A stretch of 64,000 nt of DNA. Origin: Opisthocomus hoazin (taxonomy: Eukaryota > Chordata > Aves > Opisthocomiformes > Opisthocomidae). A program made the position numbers and the translations under genes. Of this stretch, positions 52,801 through 63,570 are shown in pieces (position 1 is the first letter of the stretch; every line of letters starts with the position of its first letter). The notes below the pieces were generated by a model. That model was not told the origin of the DNA. It did no database searches and saw only the letters and a list, made by a program, of their open reading frames with translations. Location of the stretch: positions 11,199,577 to 11,263,576 of the forward strand of contig NC_134417.1 in the NCBI RefSeq assembly GCF_030867145.1. The letters run 5' to 3'.

Positions 52801-54880
52801 CTAAAAACAAAACACTGCAAGAAGAAAACTTCAGCAACAAAAGTATGAAACGACCCAGCGATGTTGTGGCCTTCCTCTCAGGACAGCATACCTCAGTCAG
52901 AATCTTGCTACGCAACATAAAGCCTTGTGATGAAGTATTCATAACGCTGAAACCTGTTCTTCCCATATTTATTGATTTAATGAGTGATGGCTTATTTTCA
53001 AAAATCAATCCATTATTCCTACAAAGTGATGAGTGCTTTCATCCTTAAGCCGTTTCAAACGTTAGTCTCCACATCTGGAATCTTCTTGAAGATGGTACAC
53101 GTCAGTTACTGAAAGCAACACTTTGAAGTGTGCACTCAATATACCGTTCAAGACAAAGACACTAGCTGGTACTTCTTGCGTCTTCAGGGACCTCTCTTCA
53201 GATGAGATACCAGTTTTATGGGCTACAGAATCTTAGATAAAAGCTTACTCCTTTCAAGGAAAATAGGAGAGTTCTCTACATTTCACCTTGCTCTAAAGCC
53301 ATAAGAAGCAGAAGCATAAAGCAGTGACGTCTTTCTTCTTCAAAATGCCAATAATACATGAAAGTCAAATTAAACAGTTATTTTACTTTCTTTTTGTCCT
53401 AAGCCTCATTATCCTAATCTGAAGTGTTCCAGGAACAGATTGTGGGCTTCTTTGTTGGGAAGAAAAGGAGAAACTTCTTTCTGGAAGAGAAAGAAGCTGT
53501 CTTCTTTCTATGCACAGGCTAAAAACCAAAATATCTGGATGTGGCACGTACTAATGTTCAGACTCACCACCTCTATATAGAAGTGCTTGCCTGCTTCAGG
53601 CAAAACTTCTGTGATCCATAGGATGCCTGCACATCCTGCTAACTGAGAAGGAAGGGAAAAGAGCTGGAGAACTGGGACTGGTTTCCCACAAGGCAAGGCA
53701 AAGCAGCAGAGAGAAGGTATTCCTCTGAAAGGAACTTCAGAAAACAACATGCATATCACAGTGTTATGTATATGTAGAGCTACTAACTATGCAGTATAAC
53801 TCCTTAGTTTATCCCATGTACACTGGGAATTTATTTATTTCCCCTTAACATCTGCAGTTTTCAAGTGTATAGCTTTATAGAAACAGACTTCAAAAAACAG
53901 TGCCAAAATTATTCAAATGAAAACAGAGATTATTGGTTTTCACTCTGTAAGTGCTTAAGCAGTAGCAGATGAGTAGCACATGATATTCATTCTAAGTGCT
54001 ACTTTACCTATTATCATTGCTAAAATGTATAAGGGGAGCTATAGGCACCCCAATATTCTCTTACTTTGGTACAATGAAGAAAAAAATCTAGAGCTAAGCA
54101 AAATGCAAGCCAGATACCACGCTCTGTAAGGCCATATTGTCAAACAGTTACCAGCTGAGTCCACTAGCTATACTCACCCAAGCAGTACCACTGGGACGTC
54201 TGAAAAGAGGTAATTCATGGAAACATGGATGGCCAAACTAAACCCTTTGGGGCAACCTATTTTTTTTTCCTTCTCTACCTCTGTTCAGTTACCTTGTTTC
54301 CACTCTCTCCCAAATGATCAGTGTCACATTTTCCATTCTCTCTGTCAAATTTTGCAATTTCAGGGACACTGATACCTCACCTTAAAAAGATTTATCCTGC
54401 AGACTACAGTTTTATAATACAGCTGTAGATATCAACCAAGCCATATGGATCTCAGTGGGTATTTTCAGTGCTCACTCTGCAATTTTTGATTTTCCACATG
54501 GAATGTGTAGATTCCTATCATTATTCTAAACACATAGAGCATCTGCTCAATGTGTTTTATATACTGAAATGAAAAAATGAAGTAATTTTAAATTAAATAT
54601 TGGAATCTACATACAAAATATCAGAAGATTTACAAAACATGTAACTGGTACAAACCAGGGATACAGAGGCATTTGTAGCTGGTTCCAACGCTGCGACAAA
54701 TGCCGTGTGCACAAGGATTCAGAGCGCAGAAGTCGATCAGCTGAGCACATGTAGGTCCTGTAAATCCAGGACTACAACTGCAGGAAAAGGCAAGTCTGTC
54801 TGCATAACAGGTTCCATTGTTTTGGCAGGGAGAGGATGCACAAGGGTCTATTTTGTCTTCACAAGAGGTTCCTAAAAACC
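25777..54880 (-). CDS. DNER: DNER, delta/notch-like EGF repeat-containing receptor (3' half, six exons; 5' end outside window)
   Basis: Six exons join as 54880-54656, 42576-42454, 39204-39091, 38117-37986, 32797-32551 and 25888-25777. They total 953 nt with compatible phases throughout: phase 1 at all internal EGF junctions and into the membrane exon, phase 2 before the last exon. The product corresponds to about residues 421-737 of the 737-residue human protein. It contains five EGF-like repeats, a juxtamembrane stretch, one transmembrane helix and a tail of about 76 residues with tyrosine motifs (YEEF, YEDY) of the type used for endocytic and basolateral sorting. The tail matches mammalian DNER almost residue for residue as I recall it. 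DNER is a type I membrane protein of neuronal dendrites and somata, notably Purkinje cells. It is reported to act as a non-canonical Notch ligand and in neuron-glia interaction. The signal peptide and the N-terminal EGF repeats must lie to the right of the window. Confidence 0.97.
28239..28294 (+). repeat. Compound (TG)n/(GA)n microsatellite
   Basis: Alternating CATG/GTGT repeats, interrupted by TATATGTGTATGTT, run into GTGTGTGT and then GAGAGAGAAAGAGA. Simple-sequence repeat in a DNER intron. It accounts for the Ser/His/Thr-rich open frames that overlap it on the minus strand. Confidence 0.9.
31325..32037 (+). mobile_element. Ancient, highly diverged CR1 LINE relic
   Basis: Several stretches align by eye, in order, with the 3' half of CR1-type LINEs on the plus strand. 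A segment reading CACAAAGGATCTTGGGGT lies near 31390. Near 31565-31600 is ACAGCTGGAGAACTATTTCC followed by AGGTTTGGGCA, matching the CR1 passage about a clone or group 'mixture' coding HLEYCVQFWAP. Near 31665-31715 is a run like the [15 protein letters not shown] region. CTTTCTAACTCC then TTTGGAGGTTTTAGAAGACAG lie near 31910-31950, and a 3' end reading GAATCCCTTCCAGTCCTAC lies near 32003-32021. Reading frames are destroyed. The region is interrupted by an A/GA tract. Boundaries are approximate and the assignment is from remembered family consensus. Confidence 0.65.
31744..31769 (+). repeat. (A)n(GA)n microsatellite
   Basis: A12 followed by seven GA units inside the old CR1 relic. Confidence 0.9.
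32551..32797 (-). CDS. DNER: DNER transmembrane exon
   Basis: 247 nt; enters in phase 1 and leaves after two bases of an Arg codon. It encodes the juxtamembrane segment [18 protein letters not shown], then a hydrophobic helix of about 21 residues ([21 protein letters not shown]), a basic stop-transfer CRISRIEYQ, and the proximal tail [16 protein letters not shown] ending ASIRHAR. YEEF fits the YxxPhi sorting consensus. DNER targeting in neurons is reported to use tyrosine-based signals and AP-1. The acceptor is TTATTGGCAG|AT. The donor, AG|GTTTGT, is unusual at +3. Confidence 0.97.
32798..37985 (-). other. DNER: DNER intron between last EGF exon and membrane exon
   Basis: 5.19 kb, phase 1, with a strong donor (AC|GTAAGT) and a GGCAG acceptor. 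AT-rich unique sequence; no repeat family or second gene recognised. Confidence 0.9.
37986..38117 (-). CDS. DNER: DNER EGF-like repeat exon (membrane-proximal EGF)
   Basis: 132 nt, phases 1-1, reading (G)[19 protein letters not shown] and on to GWVGANCEI(H). One full EGF-like module with six cysteines. CDSNPC fits the O-glucosylation motif CxSx(P/A)C. CHHAGTC fits the O-fucosylation motif Cxxxx[15 protein letters not shown] fits the Asp/Asn beta-hydroxylation consensus CxD/NxxxxF/YxCxC. The DVNDC entry resembles a calcium-binding EGF but has Asp where Glu/Gln is usual. The acceptor reads TGATGTAAG|GTGAAG, a weak AAG site after a T-rich tract; homology (GEEC) supports this choice over the AG six bases further in. 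Confidence 0.96.
38118..39090 (-). other. DNER: DNER short intron with GC donor (GC-AG class)
   Basis: 973 bases. The donor reads CAG|GCAAGT and the acceptor AAG|GT. No GT donor nearby keeps phase 1: the nearest, GTAATT two codon positions later, gives phase 2 and breaks the frame with the next exon. It is therefore called a GC-AG intron. Otherwise AT-rich unique sequence. Confidence 0.85.
39091..39204 (-). CDS. DNER: DNER EGF-like repeat exon
   Basis: 114 nt, phases 1-1, encoding (G)[19 protein letters not shown] and on through [18 protein letters not shown](G). This covers the end of one EGF module (RHCE) and most of the next. CQNGGTC fits the O-fucose consensus and NAT is an N-glycosylation sequon. 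The acceptor is TTTTCAG|GA. The downstream donor is CAG|GCAAGT, the rare GC type with a perfect match to U1 elsewhere. Confidence 0.97.
41000..41165. other. Small GC-rich patch in DNER intron
   Basis: About 165 bases rich in CAGC/GCAG words with a few CpGs, standing out from AT-rich flanks. It includes a short tandem GGGTACGGGTACGGGG near 41130-41144. No repeat family or exon recognised. Confidence 0.5.
41624..41638 (+). repeat. (AT)n microsatellite
   Basis: About seven to eight AT units in a DNER intron. Confidence 0.85.
42454..42576 (-). CDS. DNER: DNER EGF-like repeat exon
   Basis: 123 nt, phases 1-1, encoding (G)[19 protein letters not shown], then [21 protein letters not shown](G). It completes one EGF module (YHGLYC) and encodes most of the next. 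CLSAPC fits the O-glucose motif and CQNGATC the O-fucose motif. [12 protein letters not shown] also fits the beta-hydroxylation consensus. The sequence is nearly identical to mammalian DNER as recalled. The acceptor is TGTGATTTAG|GT and the donor AAG|GTGGGT. Confidence 0.97.
43546..43583 (+). repeat. (CTTT)n microsatellite
   Basis: Imperfect TTTC tetranucleotide repeat, about nine units with one T-run interruption. Confidence 0.9.
44685..45233 (+). mobile_element. CR1 LINE 3' fragment
   Basis: A plus-strand, 5'-truncated CR1 copy covering the C-terminal end of ORF2 and the 3' UTR. A continuous frame from 44685 to 45188 includes [42 protein letters not shown] and RLSREVV. It ends in the CR1 signature ATGATCTCGAAAGGTCCCTT and a single terminal ATTCTATGATTCT. 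The reverse transcriptase catalytic core is missing. It lies opposite in orientation to DNER, within an intron. Confidence 0.93.
46190..46470. other. GC-rich block in DNER intron
   Basis: About 280 bases with clustered CpG and a GGGCA tandem (GGGGCAGGGCAGGGCAGGGC near 46363-46382) in otherwise AT-rich intron. Open frames on both strands reflect composition. Nature unknown: a small regulatory CpG cluster or an unrecognised insertion are both possible. Confidence 0.5.
47619..47638 (+). repeat. (AT)n microsatellite
   Basis: Ten AT units within a slightly longer imperfect AT-rich tract. Confidence 0.9.
51453..51468 (+). repeat. Poly(T) tract, 16 T
   Basis: Homopolymer in a DNER intron; in the gene's direction it is A16. 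No retroposon body recognised. Confidence 0.85.
54656..54880 (-). CDS. DNER: DNER exon encoding two EGF-like repeats
   Basis: 225 nt, phases 1-1. It starts (G)[19 protein letters not shown] and continues through an EGF ending GFTGPTC, then [19 protein letters not shown] and on to YKCLCIPG. It has two EGF modules, the second finished by the next exon. CASSPC fits the O-glucose motif and CQNNGTC the O-fucose motif; NGT is also an N-glycosylation sequon. The second module lacks both sugar motifs (CALNPC, CAHGIC). The acceptor is TTCTTCTAG|GG; a nearer TTTTTAG would drop residues conserved in mammals. The donor is CTG|GTTTGT. This is the most 5' DNER exon I can find in the window. Confidence 0.96.
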
Positions 54881-56174
54881 CTAGAAGAAATAAATGGTTT
54901 TGATAAGTAAACATTCTGGTATGCATAAAATTCTAATAACTAAAGCAAGTTAAAATGAAGCTACAGACATATCTATACTCCTATTTTTTTATTCTATGAA
55001 AATTACAAAAATACAGACTTCCTATATATATTAAATTTTAATTTTACCCATTAGCTTGGTATGATATAAGATGTTTCAGGTAGAATCATAATATCATATG
55101 ATTAAGGCAGTGAAGTGCAAAAATATTTGTTGAATCTGACAGTGCTTATCCACTTTACGAAGTGTATCTGGCTACAAAAGCAAAAGACATTTTCTAAAGA
55201 ACAGAAGCAGACTAGCCTGGAAAAAAAGAAAAGCCAAAACTGACCTTTACTTCAGTTCAATTAATGCGGTTGTTAAGAGTAAGAACCACTAAAGCAGCAC
55301 GTGAGCTTACCTCAGCTTCAATAATTTAAAAGATTACCTTTTATAACAACATACTTCTTACTAGCAGGAGAGACATTGATTTACTGAAGCAACACCATGT
55401 AAAAATTAGACATAAAGAAAAGGATATCCTTGCAAAGGAGTTGTTTTGATCAGATGTAGAAAATAATAACATTTGAACAAATTGCAGTATATTAACCATA
55501 GTTTTTATCACATGCGCATACACCACATACATGGCAATGTGAAGTGTGGTTATTGTACCTGAAAGCAAGTCAGAAAAGAACATTCAAATTCTAGCACCCC
55601 TCGAAACAAAAACGCAAACTATCTTTTCCATTCAACTCTAATATTTTTTGATGAGTATGTGGTCCATTCATATAGACCACCACTTTTCAGGCTCAAAATT
55701 CCCTGGAATATCTTCTATTGCAGAACAGCTCTTAAAATTAAAACACACTAATCACCGGGAATGAGAAATTAGGCAGCAAATCAGGTCAGACTCCACTCAA
55801 GACCCAGCAAGCCAGCTTTACCAATCTACTCCAATAGAAAGTGTAAACCACTGCAGTTGTGCCAGCCTAAATGATGAAGAACAGACCACATTGACACTGC
55901 GACCCGGGAAATCGTAGCAACATTTCACACACCAAAGAAAGTCAGTAAATGCATGAAAAATTATTCTAGGATTTCAAAAATATTTAATCAGAAAGAGATA
56001 AAATCAAATTAAAAGAAAAAAAAAAAAGGCAAACCACAAAATGTGTCTGATGGTGAGAGCCTGATGAAGATGGCAACGCCTCTGTGACACAGCAGCCTGC
56101 CAGCAGCGCAGAGCATGAAAACAAACAAAGGCCGGCGACACTTGGGATTAACACTCAATATTGAGATCTTGCCC

Positions 56175-56251
56175 CTGATGGAATGAAGCAGATTTTTGGC
56201 CTTACTTCTGTATCTGATGGAATGAAGCAGATTTTTGGCCTTACTTTGTAT
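56175..56251 (+). repeat. Tandem duplication, two units of 39 and 38 bases
   Basis: Unit 1 (56175-56213) and unit 2 (56214-56251) both begin CTGATGGAATGAAGCAG and differ only by a short deletion near the end (ACTTCTGTAT versus ACTTTGTAT). The near-identity points to a recent local duplication. Confidence 0.95.
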
Positions 56252-57247
56252 CTATAAAGTCTCACTTCCAGGTTAAAAGCAGTTGATGTATTAGAACTGA
56301 ACCCCTATATTGTATAAAGCTTACAAGGAATACCAAAAATTAGACCAAATACCACATTCAGTACATACTTTACAGCATCTCATTATCTTTTACTGACTCA
56401 GTAACTACTTTTGTTACAAACAATGTCATTCCACATTTCAAGCAAGGTACAATTCATCAGGAAATAGTTTTCAGTTAATTTTGACAGATGGGTTACTTTC
56501 AGGGCATTTTGATTTTCTTTCTTTTCTAATTATCCAAGATTCACATTCAGGTGAGTTAAACCGTAACTTTCTTTAACTGTAGTTCTAGCCCTGTAATCAT
56601 GGGTAGCAAGTCAGGAGTTGGCATTGCTGACAAAAAGCGCATAAGAAATAGATTAATTTACATTTTAAAGCATAACAAAAACACTCCAAACATTTACTAA
56701 AAGATTAAAATTCTACAGTTTGCTCCTGATTGATTAGATTTGTTGAAAACCTGGGTCAGAAAGATCTAGTGAGTACTGTCTGTCAACTTGTCTGAGCCCC
56801 AAGGCTTGAGGAGTGAGTGAGGGTTGAGATAATCAGCCTGAAGATGCTGAACTTTCCAGCACACACACACAAAATAAAAAGACCAGCATTTTAAATATCC
56901 TAAGAGTCTCCTCAAGGAGACACACTCCATGTTTTATAGATCCACAAAAATGTGGTGAACTACATCAGAAAGAGGGGAGAATGGATATTAAACATAGGTG
57001 AGTAACCTACACAAAGTGGACTATACGGATCTACTCACAGAATTAACAAAACTTGGATTATTGTAAATAAGAAAAAGACAGAATGGCCACAACTGCCCTG
57101 TGAGTTTCAGACAAAATTAGGATATTCTTGGGCACTGAAGACAGCAGGATTTTAGGAGCATCCTCATAATATTAGGTCCTGAACAAATGACTTAAAAAGC
57201 CACATTTCCCTAATATGTTCATAAATTTTACACCAGACCTATGGAAT

Positions 57248-57266
57248 AAAAAAAAAAAAAAAAAAA
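57248..57266 (+). repeat. Poly(A) tract, 19 A, with two further A-runs
   Basis: A19 followed within 50 bases by A12 (about 57284-57295) and A10 (about 57304-57313). Clustered homopolymers without a recognisable retroposon. Confidence 0.85.
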
Positions 57267-60200
57267 CACTAATCCAATTTAACAAAAAAAAAAAAGATAC
57301 TGGAAAAAAAAAACAACCTACAGATTGAACTTTTAACAGTTTAGTCATAAGTGACTCAGCAACAGACCAGGAAAGAAAAGTAGGTCTGGCAGGCAACAGG
57401 CAAAGAACAGGCAAGAGCCTTCTGTCCTCTCCATTTTGCTGTCCTACGGCTCGGATTGCTTCACAGGCTTGATCAGGCCCACCAGACAAAAGTGCTGAAG
57501 AGGGAGAGCTTGAAAACAGATACTGTGGAACCCTATATTAGAGGTCCCTCCCGCAGACAACTGCATAACCATCAGAAACAGAAAAGAACGTAAACCCTAA
57601 AATCGAGAATCTAATTCCAGCAATGGTTTGCTGACAAATTAAAATAGTCTGTACTGTTATCATAACATCCCAGACAGATTTAAAAGAATCTGCAAGGACT
57701 TCTAACTATGACCAGGAGGAGATCAGCCAATAAGTCTGGTGAAATCTCTGCACTAACTCTGAAACCGGATTAAAAAGGATCAAGGAGATCCGAGGTCACA
57801 CAATGACACTAATGCTGCTTCACTACAACTTCTACAATAACCTTCCCTACAAAGAGAGGCTTATGGCAGATGGCTAATGTTTCAAGTGACAAAGCACTTT
57901 AAGAACATATGCAGGTTTAAAATACACTAAAATATGTTGCCCTTGTGCTATCTTTGACTGCACTGTGAAATGTGTTTAGTTGATTCTGGAAGTTTAAATC
58001 TTATGTATGAGTTAAATATCTGAAAATACTCAAAGCAGTGTAGTTACACATCTAAATTGAAGATCTATTAATCTGGCACTTCTAAATGTACATTCAAGTC
58101 CATATCAATAAAATTGTTGAAAACAAATAATGCAAATAATAAATTTAAAAACCAAATTCAGCAGTGCATTGATTGAAAGCAGAATATAATGCTGTAGGAA
58201 AAAAAAAATCAGGATTATTTATCTGCAGGTAAATATCCCCTGAATTGTTTTTCAGTCAGCTAACACAACCCCAACCCTGCATCTAGGTTGTTATTGGTGT
58301 AACAGAGACATGACTGAAATGTAGCGACTACTGGTGATTTGAAAGATCTGAATACAAAATTTACCAAAGGAATAACACGGAAGGCAAAGGGGAAAGTCAA
58401 TATTAGAAAAGATTTATACTCCTAAAAAACACAATACAATATTTGTGCTTACACACATCAGACCATTTGGCTGGTTGTCAAGAAGAATAAAAGTAGTAAG
58501 TCAGGTGATATTCTTCATAAATTGCTATAGTCCTCCAGGGCAATGACAGAAACTAGATCAGAAAATGTTTCCAGAGATAGAAAGGCTCTGGATAAAAGCC
58601 AGGTTTCTCATCATGGTGGTATTTTAATTACTAGGCTACTGAAAGCAAGAGAGTCACGTACAAATCAAGGAAGTTAAACATTATCTGAAGATACTGTACA
58701 ACTGCTTTTCACACAGTCTGCAGACAACAACCTTGCCTGAATGTTATGTTAGACCTGATTCCAAGAATTACACAAATGTGAAAAACGAAGTCTGTGAATT
58801 GCTAGGACTAGGGATTACAAAATCTTCTGATTTCAAATACAGGGATAAATATTAAGAGAAATATAGGCAATTTTTTATTTTCCCTATAAAAATTGTTTCA
58901 TGCAGGGATACTCATCATACGGAAACAAGAAGTCACTAAAAACTAGCTGTAAGTTTTCTATTGAAATTCACCGTAGCTACATCTTAACAGATGAAGACAA
59001 ACAGAGGCTAAACCCATTAAAGCATTAAGGAGAAGTCTATTAAAAATAGAAGCAGTTTGGAAAGATGCCAGGTAAAAACATTAGATTAGCAGAAAGTACC
59101 AGAAACTAAACAGCCGTAAAAATTTTTAATTAACAACAAAATGTTCTTCAAGTAAATTAAATTCTCTTATGGTAATACGAAGAATTCTGCATTCTCTAAT
59201 CACCAGTAACCTTGGGAAATCTTCCATATGCAACAGCTGTGTGACCTAGTTTCCTGGAATCAAGATAATAAATCGGTTTATTGTATGTAAACCTAAAGAA
59301 GTTAGAATCGCTTCTGCAAGATATAATATAGAAAACGGCTTTTACCTGAACAATGAAACCCAGAAAAAGACCTTGAAACTTAAACTGTTCTTAATCTAGG
59401 CAAGCAACTTCTGTTCTCCCAGTCAATTAAAATTCACGGTGACAACGTATGTTTTCTGGCTGTTACTGCAAACCAACACGTATGAATCACAACTTAGCAT
59501 CTTCTATATCTGTCAAACTCTTTATTCTTTAAACCACAGAAACCACAATAAAAACATTCTTAAATTTGCTGCTTTCCAGTATGTCCAGAAATACCTGCAA
59601 GTATTTCAGGGCACTGCTGTTCAGTGTGTCGCCCAGCTGTTGTTACCTGCAGCTAGTCAAATCAAATTGTCAATAGCAAAATAAAAGCAGTCCTGAAACG
59701 TGAATTTCAAGTAATCTACATGTTAAACTCCTAATCATAACATTGTTTTCTTTCTATCTCCTTCTGCAGGACAGCTATGAAATCCATTGCTGCTGATGAG
59801 TACTTTTAAAAAATATATTAATCTGAATGAAAAGGTTTCTGCCACTTCTGACAGCGCAGGTGACCTCCGCACAGAGGAAGTAGCAAAATCTCAGGAATCC
59901 AAGCCAATTTCATGTGATTGGCCACTTAAATGCTTGCTATTTTTATCAAAGATTAATGTTTTCCTGTCACACTGAATGCAGTTCACCTGTACACATCCTC
60001 AGAACATTAAAATTGCATGCAACAGAACTTCAGAAATATCTTGCAACAGAAGTTCAGTTCTTTGTTATAACAACTGATCTGCGCTTTGCTCAGTATTATC
60101 TGGCTTTGTTCAAAACCACATTCCACTATTGATTTATTTTAATATTACCTTATGAGCAAAATTAACAAAGGCTCTCCAAATGTTTAAAATATGTAAAATA

Positions 60201-63029
60201 TATATATATGCACACAAATTCCAAGTCTTTCATTCTATCAATTTTATAAAATTTGCATGTGTAAGGAACAGATTAGTGAGGCTTGTATTTCCCTACCACA
60301 TGATCAGACAACTTCCGTACTCTTTTTTTTTAAACTTTTGAGAAATATTTTAATGAATTTAACAACTACATAAGTAAGGATAACTATTTTCTCCATCACT
60401 GAAACATTTATTGCAATTACATTTGCTTATTCCAACCAGCTTTTTTTATGTTTCTAATTATTATTTGTATATTGAATTCTGCTTCAGAGTGCTTTAGGAA
60501 TTTACACTTCTCAGTGACTTAAAGAAATTGAAGTAAACAAGTTCATAAATTGATAAGCAGTAACCCAATCAACTCAAAAAAATGAACTAATATTACTGTC
60601 AGTGCAGTGGTATTTTACACATTACAGTGAGTGGAAGAAAATCAGAGGAGACATTTACGAGTGATATGGGTATCTATGGAATCATTCTGAACATAAATTT
60701 CAAATATCCATGCTCAGGTTGACAGATGTTTACTATGTGTGGTTTTTAGAATGTCTACAAATTACTTTGCATGATCATTTGACATTAATATTTGCTAAAT
60801 GTATGTTTGTTATCATGAAACTTTAAAGAAGATTATCAAAGATCCCTACCCCATTGTAAGTACAACGTCCCAAACAACCTTTTCACAATGATTGAGTCAA
60901 AATTTTGAAGAAATTCTTCAGTCCTTAGTATTGCTTAAGCTTCTTCACTATCAGTTTGAGTATAAAATCCAATTTTCTCTTTAGTACAGGGGACTCAGTA
61001 ACTTCAGATAGCTGCTTATTTTCTGTTGTATTTTGGACATTAAAATCTACAATGCATCACACAGAAAGTGGAATCCGCAAGCATAAAGGAATTTTCTTTA
61101 CTAAAGGACTCTTAAGACAGTAAAATTGTCTAAAGAATAATGAAGAAATGTTCATATCTGATCTAGGCTGCTTTTTCAGTGCCTCAAATCTCACCTTCTG
61201 TAAGTTATCACGTGCTTCTTTCATGAACCACAGATCTCATTTGTAAAAGAAATGCATGATCTCAAGATCATTCTTCATTGTTTCCATCTCATTCCTTTTT
61301 CTGCCACCTTTTTCTTTTCCCCTTGTGATACTTTCTACCTTTTCTTATCCTTTTCTGCCTAGCCACATTGTATCTTCAGTCTTTTACTTCTTACACATGT
61401 ATAAGCTCTTCGGCTACCTTACCCCACTGTGCTGAATTAGCACTACAGAAAGCAAGGTCTCTTCTCAACAAGCAATTACTATCAAGCGCAGCAGGAGAAC
61501 AGCAGCCAAGCGAGAGACTTCACTTAAATTAGAAACCTATCGTGGGGTTTTTGTAGGGTTTTTTAAATGAAAAATTTAAGGACTTGCTAAAAATAGCAAA
61601 TCTGCCAGCTACTGCATCTGCAATTTTCAATTAACTGTCCTTTGTTGTATTTACAAAAATAACCAAATCTCTTCATAACACAGAAAAAAGCTCTCAAAAT
61701 ATGCCTCTATGAGAGGATAATACCTCAAAAGAAGAATCATGGGAAAGGCAGTCATTAGTAAATTTAGACAATTTATTTTGTTATACCAACCCTTTCTTTC
61801 CCTCCACAAAATATCTGAATTCCCGAGCTCGTTGGCATTTGTAGATCTTCCAGAACAAGATGGGAAAGCATGACCTTATCGCCTGGTACGCCTGTCAGGC
61901 TGCTCCGGAGCAACAGCACCGGCCCTTGCCAACAGGCTGTGCCACTTCTGCACCAGCGCTCTCCCTGCTTCATGGTGAGGGCATGAGTAGGAAGCACAGC
62001 TAAGCAATTTCACGGGAAGCATCTGCTCTTTGAAACCACGGTTATCATTAGGGAGCAGGGAGAACCTTTGGGCTGCTATTGAGTTATCGCAGGCTCACTC
62101 AAGAAGAGCAGCCATGCACAAGAGATGTCCTTTGCTCCCGCAAACCTAAGAGTGGTTTTCTCATGTCTGAGGAACTGAGAATCAGATATGGTGCATACAA
62201 CACTATTCTTTCTAGGGGGAATAAATAACTCTGGGCAGTCCAGACAGTCATTCCTGAAAGATTCTATGCCCTCTAAAGGTTTTTTCTGCATTGGAAGTAA
62301 TACAGGTCAATGTACAAAAACTGATTTTAACAAGAGGTGTAAATGTATTTCAGTAGATTTTTTTTCTTGTGTTGTCTGAGAGCTTTTTGAAAACATTTAT
62401 ACCATGTAAGCATGTCAGATATATAAATAAGCAGTCAGAGTAACAGCTCTGCCCCCAGTTCTATCCTCGCTCTGTAACATGGCTTCTCTTGGAAACACAG
62501 AAATGATACTGGGAGATCAGAACTGGCAACACTGCGTAGAAAGTTTCAGACAGGTGACCCAAAAAGCACGTCTGCCTATCAACAAAGCCTATGAGCAGAG
62601 AGGTACCCCTTCAAGTTGTGAAGCAATTTTCTTTCCTCTGGAAGGGTCAAAAAGTACATTGTATCTTTAAGGTAAATCCAGAAACCATAGAAAACCACAT
62701 CTCCAAGCAGAAAAGGAGCGCAGGTTTGTGACACATCATAAGAATAGAAGTGCCAACAAACAAAAATACGAGAATACTGAGAAAATGGCACTAATGTGCC
62801 CAGAAGGGAAAGGAGCAAAGCATACAGCCTAAAGACGAAGACAGTACAGTGACTGTGCCAAAAGAAGCCTACCTATAGCAGAGCACGCAGCAAAAACAAT
62901 TGGAAACTTATCAAACACAAATATGGATCAGCAGCAAAGAAAGGAGCAGAAGATAAATATTCACGAAACAAAGCAGGCACAAGGCTATAGGACCAAGTGG
63001 CATGACACAGAGGTAGCCAAACACGAGTA

Positions 63030-63570
63030 GAACTGAGAGATGAGAAGCGCAAGTACCTCGGTTCTCCGGCAGCAGCCAAGCTGCTATCGGTACGCGCGCT
63101 GCACACCAAGCAGGGGCCCGTCGGGTAACCTCTCCATCCCTCTCCCTGGGGAGAGCGGCTCCGCAGGGAGGCGAAGGGAGGGCTTCCCTCCGCCGCGCCC
63201 CAGGCCCCCCGCATGGCACAGGCCTGCGGTGCAGCCGGCTGGTCCTCTGGCAGGAGCAGCCTTGCTGATGGCGGCCGTGCCCAGGCCTGCCGGCCAGGCC
63301 GAGCCGGCAGCCAGCAGCGCTCCCCGCCACAGCTAATCGCCGTTGGCACGAGCTCCCCGAGCAGGAGGGCAGCCACAGCCCCGCGCAGCAGCCAAGGCCT
63401 TTGAGCAGGGCACTGACGAGCTGCGCTGCCAGCACCGCACCGCAGCCGCAGCTCTGCGGCACGCCCTGGGCGCAGGATGGGCGATGGGGCCAGCAGCCCT
63501 GTCCCACAGCCAGCATCTGAAGCGGCGGTGGGAGAGGAGTTTGGTCAGCGTAGTCACTAACAGGTCATCG
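63030..63570. other. GC-rich, CpG-containing block in DNER intron
   Basis: About 540 bases of high GC and moderate CpG density bordered by AT-rich sequence on both sides. Overlapping open frames on both strands (minus 62911-63516, plus 63040-63336) have no recognisable product. It lies about 8 kb upstream, in the DNER direction, of the first visible EGF exon. An internal promoter, enhancer or unrecognised repeat are possible. Confidence 0.5.

Larger units (their letters stand above)
42577..54655 (-). other. DNER: DNER intron (12.1 kb)
   Basis: Phase 1, donor CTG|GTTTGT, acceptor TTTAG. AT-rich. It holds a (CTTT)n tract, a CR1 3' fragment (44685-45233), a GC-rich block (46190-46470), an (AT)n microsatellite and a T16 tract. 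No further exon or gene recognised. Confidence 0.9.

Noticed and set aside
61773..61997. Minus-strand open frame with scattered cysteines near 61.9 kb, considered as a DNER exon
   Set aside because: No EGF cysteine pattern, no phase-1 splice sites flanking it and no similarity to DNER.
62873..63516. Minus-strand Cys/Leu-rich open frames, considered as a possible upstream DNER EGF exon
   Set aside because: The cysteine spacing does not fit an EGF module and nothing matches the preceding DNER repeat. The block is simply GC-rich.
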